Of a stretch of DNA of 64,000 nucleotides, positions 34,243 through 42,238 are shown one piece after another. Source of the DNA: Emticicia sp031378345 (GTDB lineage Bacteria > Bacteroidota > Bacteroidia > Cytophagales > Spirosomataceae); assembly GCA_031378345.1 (NCBI GenBank), contig JANNDY010000135.1, positions 57,694 through 121,693 of the forward strand, in the 5' to 3' direction. The position numbers were made by a program, and so were the translations under genes. The notes under the pieces are model-generated. The model ran no database searches. It saw nothing but the letters and a program-made list of their open reading frames with translations, and was not told the origin of the DNA. Within the stretch, counting starts at the first letter, position 1; each line of letters opens with the position of its first letter.

Positions 34243-36324
34243 TTACCTCACGAAAGCGACAGCTACGCCACCATCAACATTCAGAATATTTCCTGTTGAT
34301 TTTCCAAGACTTCCATCTACAAAAACTCTTACGGCTTTGGCTATATCTTCTGGCAAAATCTCTTCATTAAGTAAGGTTCTTGCAGCATACATTTTTGGCA
34401 ATTCATCTACTTTTATGCCATAAGCCTTTGCACGACCTTCTGCCCAATCGCCTTCCCAAATCTTGCTTCCACGCAAAACCGCATCTGGATTTACGGTATT
34501 TACCCTTATCTTATCTTTGCCCAATTCGGCTGCCAATAACCTACTCATGTGAACTTGTGCAGCCTTTGCTGTACCATAGCCAACGTTGTTTGGTCCCGCA
34601 AAAAGGGCATTTTTGCTTGCAATATTCACAATATCGCCGCCTGTTGCTTGCTGACGCATGATTTTTACAGCTTCCTGTGAAACCAAGAACTGACCTTTCA
34701 CTAATACATTTTGCAGAATATCCCAGTCGGCAATTGTATGCTCTTCCAAAGGTTTTGAGATTGAGAGTCCAGCACAATTGACAATTATATCAACGCCACC
34801 AAAAGCTAAAATTGTATTACGAAACGATTCTGCAATTGCTTCGGCACTTACTACGTCAATGCCTGTCGAAATGGCTGAATCTTTGCCATATTTTTTGCAT
34901 AATTCGGCTTGTGTTTCGTCCAATAAATTTCGGTCGGCAGCAACTACACAAGCACCTTCTTTCAGTAATTCTTCACAAATCGCCTTACCAATTCCGCCAG
35001 TTCCACCTGTTACGAAAGCAATTTTTCCTGAAAGAGATTTTGGTTTTGGCATTCTTTGCAATTTTGCTTCTTCCAATAACCAATATTCGATATTAAATGC
35101 TTCTTGCTCCGCCAAACCAACATATTCAGAAACTGCTTCAGCTCCTTTCATTACATTGATGGCATTTGTATAAAACTCTGCTGCAACTCGGGCTGTTTGT
35201 TTGTCTTTTGCAAAAGTAAACATTCCAACTTCTGGATATAAAATCACGACAGGATTTGAATCTCTAATAGCTGGACTATTGCTATGTTTGCAACGCTCAT
35301 AATAAGCGGCGTAGTCGGCACGATAAGCATCAAATTGTGCTTCGATTTCTTCCTTAGAAGTGCCTTTAAGCACCATTGGGCGAATTTTGGTACGCAAAAA
35401 ATGGTCGGGGCAGCTTGTTCCTTTTTGGGCCAAACGCTCCAAATCATTCGAATTTACATATTCCAAAACTCGTGCATCGTCAGTAAAATGCCCTACCATT
35501 AGGCGATAACTTGATGCCAAACCACGTAACGTTGGCATTATTTCGGCTGATACCAATTTACGTTCTTCGACTGATTTTGATGTCAATTTTGCTCCACCAA
35601 AAACAGGGCTTTTCTTGCCATAATTAGCTTCCAAATACTCAGAAGCCATTTCTATGACTTCCAAAGTGTTCATATAAGAACTATAAGAGGTTTCACCCCA
35701 AGTAAATAAACCATGTCCGCCCAAAATTACGCCACGCAAATTTGGATTTTCTTGAACTGTTTTTTCTAATTGTAAACCTAAATCAAAACCTGGTTTTTGC
35801 CAAGGAAGCCAAGCCATTGTATCACCCCAAATTTCTTTCATTATGGCTGGACCATCTTTACTGGCAGCAATAGCAATAAGTGCATCGGGGTGCAAATGGT
35901 CAATATGTTTGAATGGAATAAGTCCATGAAGCGGCGTATCAATAGATGGCGTTGCACATTTTGGGTCGAACAAGCAATGGTCAAATAAACCCACCATTTC
36001 GTCTTCAAAAGCCAAGCCTCTGTAGCGACGTTTTAGGGCGTGAAGTTTTTCTACATAAAGGTTTGCACAGCCTTTTCTTGTCAATGTTCCAATATCTCCA
36101 CCAGAGCCTTTTACCCACATTACTTCAGCTGGGTCACCTGTAACAGGGTCAGTTTCGGTAATTTTGCAAGAAGTATTTCCACCTGCATAGTTGGTTAGGC
36201 GTAAGTCTGCACCCAAAAGATTGGAGCGATAAATAAATAAATCTACTTCGTTTTGAGCTAATTCCGCAGCTTTGGTTTCGTCCCACAAGTAGCTAACATG
36301 ATTGAATGTTAGTGTTTTTTTCAT
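34243..36324 (-). CDS. bifunctional rhamnulose-1-phosphate aldolase / short-chain dehydrogenase (RhaEW type)
   Basis: Residues 1-400 form a class II aldolase domain (NYAGGNTSCK, WVKGSGGDIG, and the metal-site stretch GVILGGHGLFTWG). From about residue 435 an SDR domain begins (IAFVTGGTGGIGKAICE, NCAG, and the catalytic YGTAKAA). Fused proteins of this kind cleave L-rhamnulose 1-phosphate to dihydroxyacetone phosphate and lactaldehyde, and oxidise or reduce the aldehyde. Its 693 residues are normal for the fusion. The isomerase and kinase genes of the pathway are not in the window. A palindrome 80-97 bases upstream may be the operator of the adjacent GntR regulator. Confidence 0.9.
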   Translation of the reverse strand: MKKTLTFNHVSYLWDETKAAELAQNEVDLFIYRSNLLGADLRLTNYAGGNTSCKITETDPVTGDPAEVMWVKGSGGDIGTLTRKGCANLYVEKLHALKRRYRGLAFEDEMVGLFDHCLFDPKCATPSIDTPLHGLIPFKHIDHLHPDALIAIAASKDGPAIMKEIWGDTMAWLPWQKPGFDLGLQLEKTVQENPNLRGVILGGHGLFTWGETSYSSYMNTLEVIEMASEYLEANYGKKSPVFGGAKLTSKSVEERKLVSAEIMPTLRGLASSYRLMVGHFTDDARVLEYVNSNDLERLAQKGTSCPDHFLRTKIRPMVLKGTSKEEIEAQFDAYRADYAAYYERCKHSNSPAIRDSNPVVILYPEVGMFTFAKDKQTARVAAEFYTNAINVMKGAEAVSEYVGLAEQEAFNIEYWLLEEAKLQRMPKPKSLSGKIAFVTGGTGGIGKAICEELLKEGACVVAADRNLLDETQAELCKKYGKDSAISTGIDVVSAEAIAESFRNTILAFGGVDIIVNCAGLSISKPLEEHTIADWDILQNVLVKGQFLVSQEAVKIMRQQATGGDIVNIASKNALFAGPNNVGYGTAKAAQVHMSRLLAAELGKDKIRVNTVNPDAVLRGSKIWEGDWAEGRAKAYGIKVDELPKMYAARTLLNEEILPEDIAKAVRVFVDGSLGKSTGNILNVDGGVAVAFVR

Positions 36325-36403
36325 AATGTATAAATAATATATTTTCTTTTCAGGAATTCATTTTTTATTTACAAAACTACGAGATTTTCTATTAAGAATC
36401 TTC

Positions 36404-36421
36404 ATGTACTCACCTGTATAT
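36404..36421. promoter_or_regulatory. candidate GntR operator
   Basis: ATGTAC-N6-GTATAT is complementary at 5 of 6 positions per half-site and lies upstream of the aldolase gene, whose regulator is next to it. Confidence 0.35.
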
Positions 36422-36429
36422 AAATAAGA

Positions 36430-36549
36430 ATGATGAAGTTATTTGAGCGGTTCGCTACTGCAAAGGCGAATATTTTGTTGCAATACCGACAAAAGTTTGA
36501 TAAAAAAGAAGAAAATATTCAGGTTTTCGATGCAGACCCCAATAAATAA
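36430..36549 (+). CDS. possible small protein (39 aa), unrecognised
   Basis: An ATG-ATG start opens a 39-codon frame (begins MMKLFERFATAKANILL, ends FDADPNK). It is preceded by the candidate operator and directly followed by a hairpin. Amphipathic helix at the start, charged middle. It could be chance; a comparison with related genomes would be needed to believe it. The rest of the 36325-36620 gap is AT-rich. Confidence 0.3.
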   Translation: MMKLFERFATAKANILLQYRQKFDKKEENIQVFDADPNK

Positions 36550-36581
36550 AATAAAGTGCCGGATTGCACCAGCACTTTATT
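36550..36581 (-). terminator. terminator of the LytTR gene
   Basis: AATAAAGTGC (36550-36559) pairs with GCACTTTATT (36572-36581). On the minus strand the hairpin is followed by TTTTATTTATT, 40 bases after the gene's stop. Confidence 0.75.
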
Positions 36582-36620
36582 CCTCGTAACCCAAAAAGTA
36601 AAAATTAACAACGGGTTCTT

Positions 36621-37091
36621 TTACGAAACCCGGATTGTAGTCTTCAGTTTAATCGTAGATGAAACATTCTGACCTGTTGTGCGTAAATACCTGCGGTAAC
36701 TACGACGAAAATCGGCTGCTTTTCTACGAGAAATACAAATTTTTTGGTCATGTATTAAAACTTCACCACCACGGCAGTTGAAATACAAGTCATCAACAAA
36801 TTCAAGGTTGATGATGTAAGAACGGTGAGGTCTTACAAAGTTTGAAATTTCAAGGAGTTCTTCCTCAAAAATTCGTAATGTCTTTGAGCTGATAATTTCT
36901 CGTCCATCAGTGAGCTTAAAGATGGTGTAATTTTTTGCACTTTTCAGATACAAAATATCACCGAGTTGAATCATGTTACGCTTTCCAGCGACTCTCATTG
37001 CCAAATTTGTTCCAGTGGGTTGGCTCACCACATTTTTTACTACGGTAAAGCCTTCAAGGCTAAACGGAGTAGAGTAAAGCAGTTTGTTCAT
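36621..37091 (-). CDS. LytTR DNA-binding domain protein without receiver
   Basis: 156 residues. The LytTR domain covers about 40-140: GDILYLKSAKNYTIFKLTDG, the DNA-contact segment FVRPHRSYIINLEFVDDL, and ICISRRKAADFRRSY. No receiver domain precedes it, only a ~35-residue lead. It sits just downstream of a LytT response regulator and LytS kinase gene on the same strand. Repeated CGGTA sites in its promoter region suggest it, or its neighbour, controls its own expression. Confidence 0.88.
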   Translation of the reverse strand: MNKLLYSTPFSLEGFTVVKNVVSQPTGTNLAMRVAGKRNMIQLGDILYLKSAKNYTIFKLTDGREIISSKTLRIFEEELLEISNFVRPHRSYIINLEFVDDLYFNCRGGEVLIHDQKICISRRKAADFRRSYRRYLRTTGQNVSSTIKLKTTIRVS

Positions 37092-37158
37092 ACGATTATA
37101 AAGGAAAGCTTAAATATGCTGTTGTAATAATGAAAGCAATTTACGTTCCATAATTAAG

Positions 37159-37226
37159 CGGTACAACAACAAATCGGTAAGTGGTAGCAAAAAATCGGTA
37201 AGTGGCAGGTATATTTTTAAACGGTA
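37159..37226. promoter_or_regulatory. CGGTA direct repeats between the LytTR genes, candidate LytTR binding sites
   Basis: The 14-mer AAATCGGTAAGTGG occurs exactly twice, at 37171-37184 and 37192-37205, with a 21-bp period (two helical turns). Two further CGGTA cores lie at 37159-37163 and 37222-37226. Paired direct repeats at about 21 bp are the known layout of LytTR-domain binding sites. Confidence 0.6.
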
Positions 37227-37337
37227 GCTTTTCCGTAAAATATTTTGTTTAATACTTAAATACAGTAGAAAATTTTGTTTTTATTAATTTTTTAGAACAA
37301 ATTATTAAACGGATACATTTGTAGATAATCACTAAAA

Positions 37338-38090
37338 TCAATAATTACTAAGCCATTCCAAAAACTCTTGCTTACGGCGACGAGATACTGGAAGTTCTTT
37401 TCCTTGTTCGGTTAAAATAGTTCCCCCCTCACCTTTGATATAGCGTTTGATGTAATCTCGATTGATAAGAATAGAATGATGGATGCGAAAAAAATCATAG
37501 TTGGAAAGTATTTCTTCAAATTCTTTGATGTTTTTGGATACTGTTAATTTTTGATTTTCGGTCAAATAAACGTAGGTATAATCATCATCTGCTTCACAAT
37601 AAACAATTGTATTCACTGGCACAAACTGAAATCCATTGACAATCGAAATAGGTATTTTATTGGTTTTATCTCTTGGGTGACGAAGGTTTTTAATTAAATG
37701 CTCCAAATTTTGTTGGGTATGCTTGCCTTCAATGCGTTTTTTTGCTTTTGAAATTGCTTCTTTTACTTCTTCTATATTAATAGGTTTTAGGAGATAATCT
37801 AATGCACTAAATTTTATTGCAGTAACGGCATAATGGTCGAAGCCAGTGGTGAAAACAACTTCAAATGTTGGCTTAGTAAATTTTTCTAATAAATCAAAAC
37901 CACTGCCATGTGGCATTTCAACATCTAAAAAAACGATGTCGGGTGATGTTGCTTGAATAAGTGGATAGGCTTCTTGTACAGAATTGGCAGTACCAACAAC
38001 CACGACTTCAGTAGAGCAAAATTGTTCAATAATAATTTTGAGGGTTTCAACACTCCGATTTTCATCATCAATAATTACTGCTTTGTACAT
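37338..38090 (-). CDS. LytT-type response regulator
   Basis: 250 residues. The receiver domain has AVIIDDENRSVETL at the start, phospho-acceptor aspartate in IVFLDVEMPHGSGFDLL (near 56), and KPINIEEV near 105. The LytTR output domain spans 145-250 (NTIVYCEADDDYTYVYL, FFRIHHSILINRDYI, PVSRRRKQEFLEWL). It is 100 bases downstream of the LytS kinase gene in the same direction, so the two probably form a two-component system. Confidence 0.93.
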   Translation of the reverse strand: MYKAVIIDDENRSVETLKIIIEQFCSTEVVVVGTANSVQEAYPLIQATSPDIVFLDVEMPHGSGFDLLEKFTKPTFEVVFTTGFDHYAVTAIKFSALDYLLKPINIEEVKEAISKAKKRIEGKHTQQNLEHLIKNLRHPRDKTNKIPISIVNGFQFVPVNTIVYCEADDDYTYVYLTENQKLTVSKNIKEFEEILSNYDFFRIHHSILINRDYIKRYIKGEGGTILTEQGKELPVSRRRKQEFLEWLSNY

Positions 38091-38190
38091 AATGTTTTTG
38101 TTTTATAATTTTCAACAACAGCTATTATTTTTTAGTCATCCCTATGTATCTTTTAAGCATTAATACTTATACGTAAAACGGAGGGGTTTT

Positions 38191-39354
38191 TTATCCGAAT
38201 TTTGGAAATTTGATTTCTATTAAAGTACCAACATCGGTTTTTTCATCAATCGCTTTAATTCTGTCAGCTATCGAATATCGAATATCTGCGTTGGCAATCA
38301 TATTGAAAGTACGAAGTCGCTCTTCTGTTATTTTTAAGCCTTGCGATTTATAACCTTTACTTGATTTCGACTGAATTTGTTTAGCACGCTCTCGTCCAAC
38401 GCCGTCATCTTCAATTTTACAAACTAAGTATTTGCCTTCTACAAAGAAGTTGACATACAGATTACCTTTCCCTTCTTTGTATCGAAGTCCATGATTGATA
38501 GCATTTTCGATGAAGGGCTGCAAAATCATCGTTGGAATATCTACATACCGATTTACTTCTGGGGTGATTGTTAGGTGAAATTCGAATTTATCTTCAAATC
38601 GCAGCATTTCCATCTCAATATAAAGGCTTAAAAGCTTTATTTCGTCAGATAAAACAATATATTTACTACGTGAAGAATCTAAAAATAGGCGTATGAGATT
38701 TGCAAATTTTGAAAGATAATTATTGGCAGCGATACTATCACGATTTAAAATAAAACTTTGAACAGCATTAAGGGCATTGAACACAAAATGAGGATTCATT
38801 TGTAATTGTAGTGTCCGCAGTTCCAATTCGGTTACTTGACGATAATGCCTTTGCTCTTCGTCAGACCAAAATTTCAAAAAACGTTCTCTTCCATAGAAAA
38901 CCCCAAAAAGAGTAACAAAACATGCCCCCCAAAACCACCATGACCGCCACCAAGGATATTCTATTTTGAATTCTACTAATGCGTGAATACTTTCTTTGTT
39001 ATTAGGGGCAATGGCAACCACTTCAAAATTATAGATGGCTGGGCTAAGTGTATCAATCTTGAAATTAGGTTTTTTAATAAAAAACCATTGAGATGGTATA
39101 TCTCCTTCAAAACTACTTTCAATGATTCGAAATTTATATTTAATATTGGGTAGCTGAGGTTCGGTTGTCAAATCAAATTCCAAGGCATTATCTTCATAAC
39201 CTATATAATATGCATCTTGGATTTTTACATCTCGACCAGCAATCTCGACACGAGAAAATTTAGCTTTAAATGTAGAAGAATCACTTTGCTGACCGAATAA
39301 GTCAAGATTTGCCATTGAGCATAATAGGGTAATTATGAGGCAAAATCTTGGCAT
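38191..39354 (-). CDS. LytS/YehU-type sensor histidine kinase with periplasmic Y_Y_Y-like domain
   Basis: A signal sequence is followed by a ~115-residue periplasmic region resembling the Y_Y_Y fold (NIKYKFRIIESSFEGDIPSQW). One transmembrane helix (WWFWGACFVTLFGVFYG) is near residue 140. The kinase module contains QLQMNPHFVFNALNAVQSF (His near 186), NAINHGLRYKEGKG and GVGRERAKQI. It lacks propeller repeats, so the Y_Y_Y domain stands alone. Its last ~210 residues closely match the end of the 1230-residue kinase at 15.4 kb. Confidence 0.9.
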   Translation of the reverse strand: MPRFCLIITLLCSMANLDLFGQQSDSSTFKAKFSRVEIAGRDVKIQDAYYIGYEDNALEFDLTTEPQLPNIKYKFRIIESSFEGDIPSQWFFIKKPNFKIDTLSPAIYNFEVVAIAPNNKESIHALVEFKIEYPWWRSWWFWGACFVTLFGVFYGRERFLKFWSDEEQRHYRQVTELELRTLQLQMNPHFVFNALNAVQSFILNRDSIAANNYLSKFANLIRLFLDSSRSKYIVLSDEIKLLSLYIEMEMLRFEDKFEFHLTITPEVNRYVDIPTMILQPFIENAINHGLRYKEGKGNLYVNFFVEGKYLVCKIEDDGVGRERAKQIQSKSSKGYKSQGLKITEERLRTFNMIANADIRYSIADRIKAIDEKTDVGTLIEIKFPKFG

Positions 39355-39378
39355 TTAGGATAATTGGGAAATAAAGTC

Positions 39379-39831
39379 TTAGTAATTGTTTGGTAAAAAT
39401 ACGTTTTTAAATGTAAACGAAAAAGAAGTAGAACCATTTTTATTAATACTTGCCAATTTTTCTTTTGCTTCTTGGGGTGAAGGAATATGCCCCGCAGGAA
39501 TCCACCAAAGAGCTAAATGAGCCGCTTGGGGCTTTTCAAACCACTTATTTCGGTCTTTCATAACGCCGCTATGGGCAGTTTTATAAGAAAATTCTTTCAA
39601 ATCTTCGACCGTTTCCCAAACCGACATATTAATAATCATCATCTCATCTTCAAATACTCGGAGAGCTGTGGCATTTTCGTTTTCGCCTTTTAGTCGCCAA
39701 ACGAAACCTTTGCTTTGGTCGGCAAGTGTATTGATTTCATCTAATTGTGCAACAAAATCAGCCAAAAGTGGGCTATCAATTGGCTGCAATAATTTGGAAA
39801 TATTTACTTGAGCAAGATGAAATTTTGGCAT
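39379..39831 (-). CDS. DUF3291 family protein
   Basis: About 150 residues beginning MPKFHLAQVNISKLLQPIDS, with SKGFVWRL, MSVWETVEDLKEF and AHLALWWIPAGHIPSPQEA. These are the pattern of DUF3291, an uncharacterised family with a ferredoxin-like/monooxygenase-type fold. The start at 39831 gives the usual family N-terminus; seven codons upstream are open. It lies 24 bases upstream of the LytS gene on the same strand and may be co-transcribed with it. Confidence 0.75.
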   Translation of the reverse strand: MPKFHLAQVNISKLLQPIDSPLLADFVAQLDEINTLADQSKGFVWRLKGENENATALRVFEDEMMIINMSVWETVEDLKEFSYKTAHSGVMKDRNKWFEKPQAAHLALWWIPAGHIPSPQEAKEKLASINKNGSTSFSFTFKNVFLPNNY

Positions 39832-39852
39832 AATATAGTTTTCGTTCTTCAA

Positions 39853-40152
39853 AACTTACAATTGATTTCCTACTTAAAGTAAAGTTTTGTACCTCGTTCT
39901 AAAATTAGTAAATTCTTTTTCCAAAACCACCACGACTTTCAAAAATTGTGTTAGATCACCTATTTTTGAAAACGAAATAAAATTCAAATATTGGAATTTC
40001 GCTAAAATATTGATACTATTGTAAAGTGAAATTGGAAAACATATTTTGTAACTTATTTATAATCAGCCCATTATACTTATAGAGTATTGTGCTTTTATAA
40101 GTATAGAATAAAATTTGAGAATAGTATAATTTAACTTTTAAACAACAATACC
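39853..40152. other. 300-base divergent intergenic region
   Basis: AT-rich, between the divergent DUF3291 and PLD genes. TATACTTATA (40072-40081) and TATAAGTATA (40096-40105) are perfect inverted repeats 14 bases apart, 47 bases before the PLD start. They could be an operator or a small hairpin. No ORF or RNA gene is visible. Confidence 0.45.
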
Positions 40153-41943
40153 ATGAAAACACAAATTGTAAAAAACACAAAAATCGCTGCCCGAGCCTAT
40201 CAAGGAGATGCTATGACAATGCTCGTTTTCGATTTATTAACCGACAATGCCAAACAAGATTTTGTTGGTTTTACTATCGAATTTAAAAATGAAACCATGC
40301 CGGCTTTCAAAGCTCTAAACAACCGAATTGGTTTTACGGCAGAGAAAAAAACGCATCCTTCGACGGAAGCCCCTTTCCAAAAATTTAGGTGGCTTCACGT
40401 ACTTCGGAATTTTTCTAAAAATGCTGGAGCTCCTTTTTTTGGAACATATCAATATAGAATCACACCCCGTTATTTTAGGGGCGGCCAATTAGATACTTTT
40501 AATAGCACTAATCCAATTGATAACATCATGCTTGCCATTGAGGTAGGTCCATTCAAAAAAGGTGAAACTCAAATTTCATTTACCAGAGGATTTTTGGTTT
40601 CACAAGCCTATACAGATAGGTTTGGCCCTAACGGAAACATTCGTCCAGCCGCTGCTGAGGTAGTTTTTGACCCAAAAATTACAAAAAATGACATCTTCAA
40701 TAAACCGCAATTGCCCGCAGGATTTCCAACAACTATCGCTCCTTACACCTACGAAGAGCAGTACGCTTGGATGGGTTTCAATGCTCGCAAAGCTATTATG
40801 GATTTTATCAATGAGGTGGTAAATGACACAACGAAGGGTAAAACCTTAGATGTCTTGGCTTACGATTTTAGTGAGCCATCAATAGCTAAAATATTTATTG
40901 ACTTATCAAAACAAGGTCGGATAAGAATGTTTTTAGATGACCATGATATAAAAGATGCAGCAGACTTGACCAAAAAGAAAGACCCTGTTTTCAAGCAACA
41001 ATTTGCCAATCAATTTGATACCACAAAATCAAAGCTTGTGAGGCAACATTTTGCTCGCTTGGCTCACTGCAAAATATTGATTCAGCGTGATAAAGATGGT
41101 AAAGCAATTAAGGTTTTGACTGGCTCAACCAACTTTACAGCCAACGGAATCAATATCAATGCTAATCATATTTTGGTTTTGACCCAACCCCAAGCCTTAG
41201 CATTATATGAACAACTTTTTGAAGAATCTATTTTAGAATCACCAAAACGTAAATTTAAAGATTCAACAATGGCACAAGGTATGAACAAAATTGATGATAA
41301 TATGTCCGTTAGTTTTTCACCTCATACTACTGCAGTTGCCACACAAATGTTGGCTATCGTTAATAACAAAATATTAGCAGCCCAACAGTCTGTATTTTTT
41401 GCTGTAATGGAATTGAGTAGTGGTGGTAGTGTTACCGAAACATTGAGAAATATCCATGAAAACGCTAATTTACTAACAATGGGAATTACAGATTTGAAAA
41501 GTGGAACTGGTGATGTGAAAATAAAATTATATGAACCCAGAAGCACCAAAGGTGTATTGATAAATGGCAAAAATTCGCCTGCTGTGATGCCACCTCCTTT
41601 TGCAAAAGAATTTCGAATTGGTTTAGGACATGAGATACATCATAAGTTTGTAGTGATAGATTTTAATACTCCAAATGCCACCGTTTTCTGTGGTTCTTCT
41701 AATTTAGCTCAAGGTGGCGAAGAAAGTAATGGTGATAATCTTTTGATGATTTCAGACCCAGATATTGTAACCGTCTTCGCCATTGAAGCAATCCGACTTA
41801 TTGACCATTACCAATTCAGAAACATTCAAGCAGCATCTAATGATACAACACCATTAATATTGAAAACCGATAATGTGTGGTATCAACGGTATTTTGACCC
41901 TACAGACCTCTATTTCTTAGATAAAAAGACGTTTTTAGGATAA
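40153..41943 (+). CDS. phospholipase-D-like protein with two HKD motifs
   Basis: 596 residues without a signal peptide. The two catalytic HKD motifs are HCKILIQRDKDG with GSTNFTANG (near 304), and HHKFVVIDF with CGSSNLAQGGEESNGDN (near 495). The N-terminal ~190 residues are a separate domain that I do not recognise. Double-HKD proteins of this kind act as phosphodiesterases on lipids or nucleic acids; a cytosolic nuclease is plausible. A second PLD-like gene lies convergently just downstream. A hairpin at 41967-41992 ends the unit. Confidence 0.82.
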   Translation: MKTQIVKNTKIAARAYQGDAMTMLVFDLLTDNAKQDFVGFTIEFKNETMPAFKALNNRIGFTAEKKTHPSTEAPFQKFRWLHVLRNFSKNAGAPFFGTYQYRITPRYFRGGQLDTFNSTNPIDNIMLAIEVGPFKKGETQISFTRGFLVSQAYTDRFGPNGNIRPAAAEVVFDPKITKNDIFNKPQLPAGFPTTIAPYTYEEQYAWMGFNARKAIMDFINEVVNDTTKGKTLDVLAYDFSEPSIAKIFIDLSKQGRIRMFLDDHDIKDAADLTKKKDPVFKQQFANQFDTTKSKLVRQHFARLAHCKILIQRDKDGKAIKVLTGSTNFTANGININANHILVLTQPQALALYEQLFEESILESPKRKFKDSTMAQGMNKIDDNMSVSFSPHTTAVATQMLAIVNNKILAAQQSVFFAVMELSSGGSVTETLRNIHENANLLTMGITDLKSGTGDVKIKLYEPRSTKGVLINGKNSPAVMPPPFAKEFRIGLGHEIHHKFVVIDFNTPNATVFCGSSNLAQGGEESNGDNLLMISDPDIVTVFAIEAIRLIDHYQFRNIQAASNDTTPLILKTDNVWYQRYFDPTDLYFLDKKTFLG

Positions 41944-41966
41944 TTTTAATTCAATAGAAAGTTATA

Positions 41967-41992
41967 GCACTACCATTAGAGAATGGTAGTGC
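41967..41992. terminator. hairpin after the PLD-like gene
   Basis: GCACTACCATT pairs perfectly with AATGGTAGTGC over an AGAG loop. There is no T-run, so it may be an inefficient terminator or an mRNA-end stabiliser. Confidence 0.55.
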
Positions 41993-42086
41993 AAACATTG
42001 CTGAGAATTCTAAGAGGTTGGAGGATATTCTAATTTAAATACTTTACAGAATTGCTATAATAGTGTAGTGAAAGACGAATAATTTA

Positions 42087-42238
42087 CTATTTTTTCTTTG
42101 AAAGCATAGTCTTATATTTTTTCCGAAAATCCTCAAATTCTTCCTCCAAAACCTCCATTATTACCAAGAAATGCGTCAAATTGCCTGTTTTTGAAGGAAG
42201 TTTCTTAGAAAAAAGTTTTTGATAGGCTTTTAAAATTG
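42087..42238 (-). pseudogene. remnant of the C-terminal end of a hybrid kinase (Hpt tail)
   Basis: Read on the minus strand, this segment gives KLPSKTGNLTHFLVIMEVLE and continues EEFEDFRKKYK before a stop. It matches the last residues of the intact hybrid kinase ending at 46756 (VPSKTGDLTHFLAGMKVLE, then KEFVDFREKY). DNA similarity runs for about 100 bases. It begins in a shifted frame within the last codons of the PLD/J-domain gene, with no start codon of its own. It is a scar of a duplicated or recombined kinase gene. Confidence 0.8.

Noticed and set aside
37171..37205. CRISPR-like direct repeat
   Set aside because: Only two copies with a 7-bp gap and no cas genes; the spacing suits a LytTR binding site instead.
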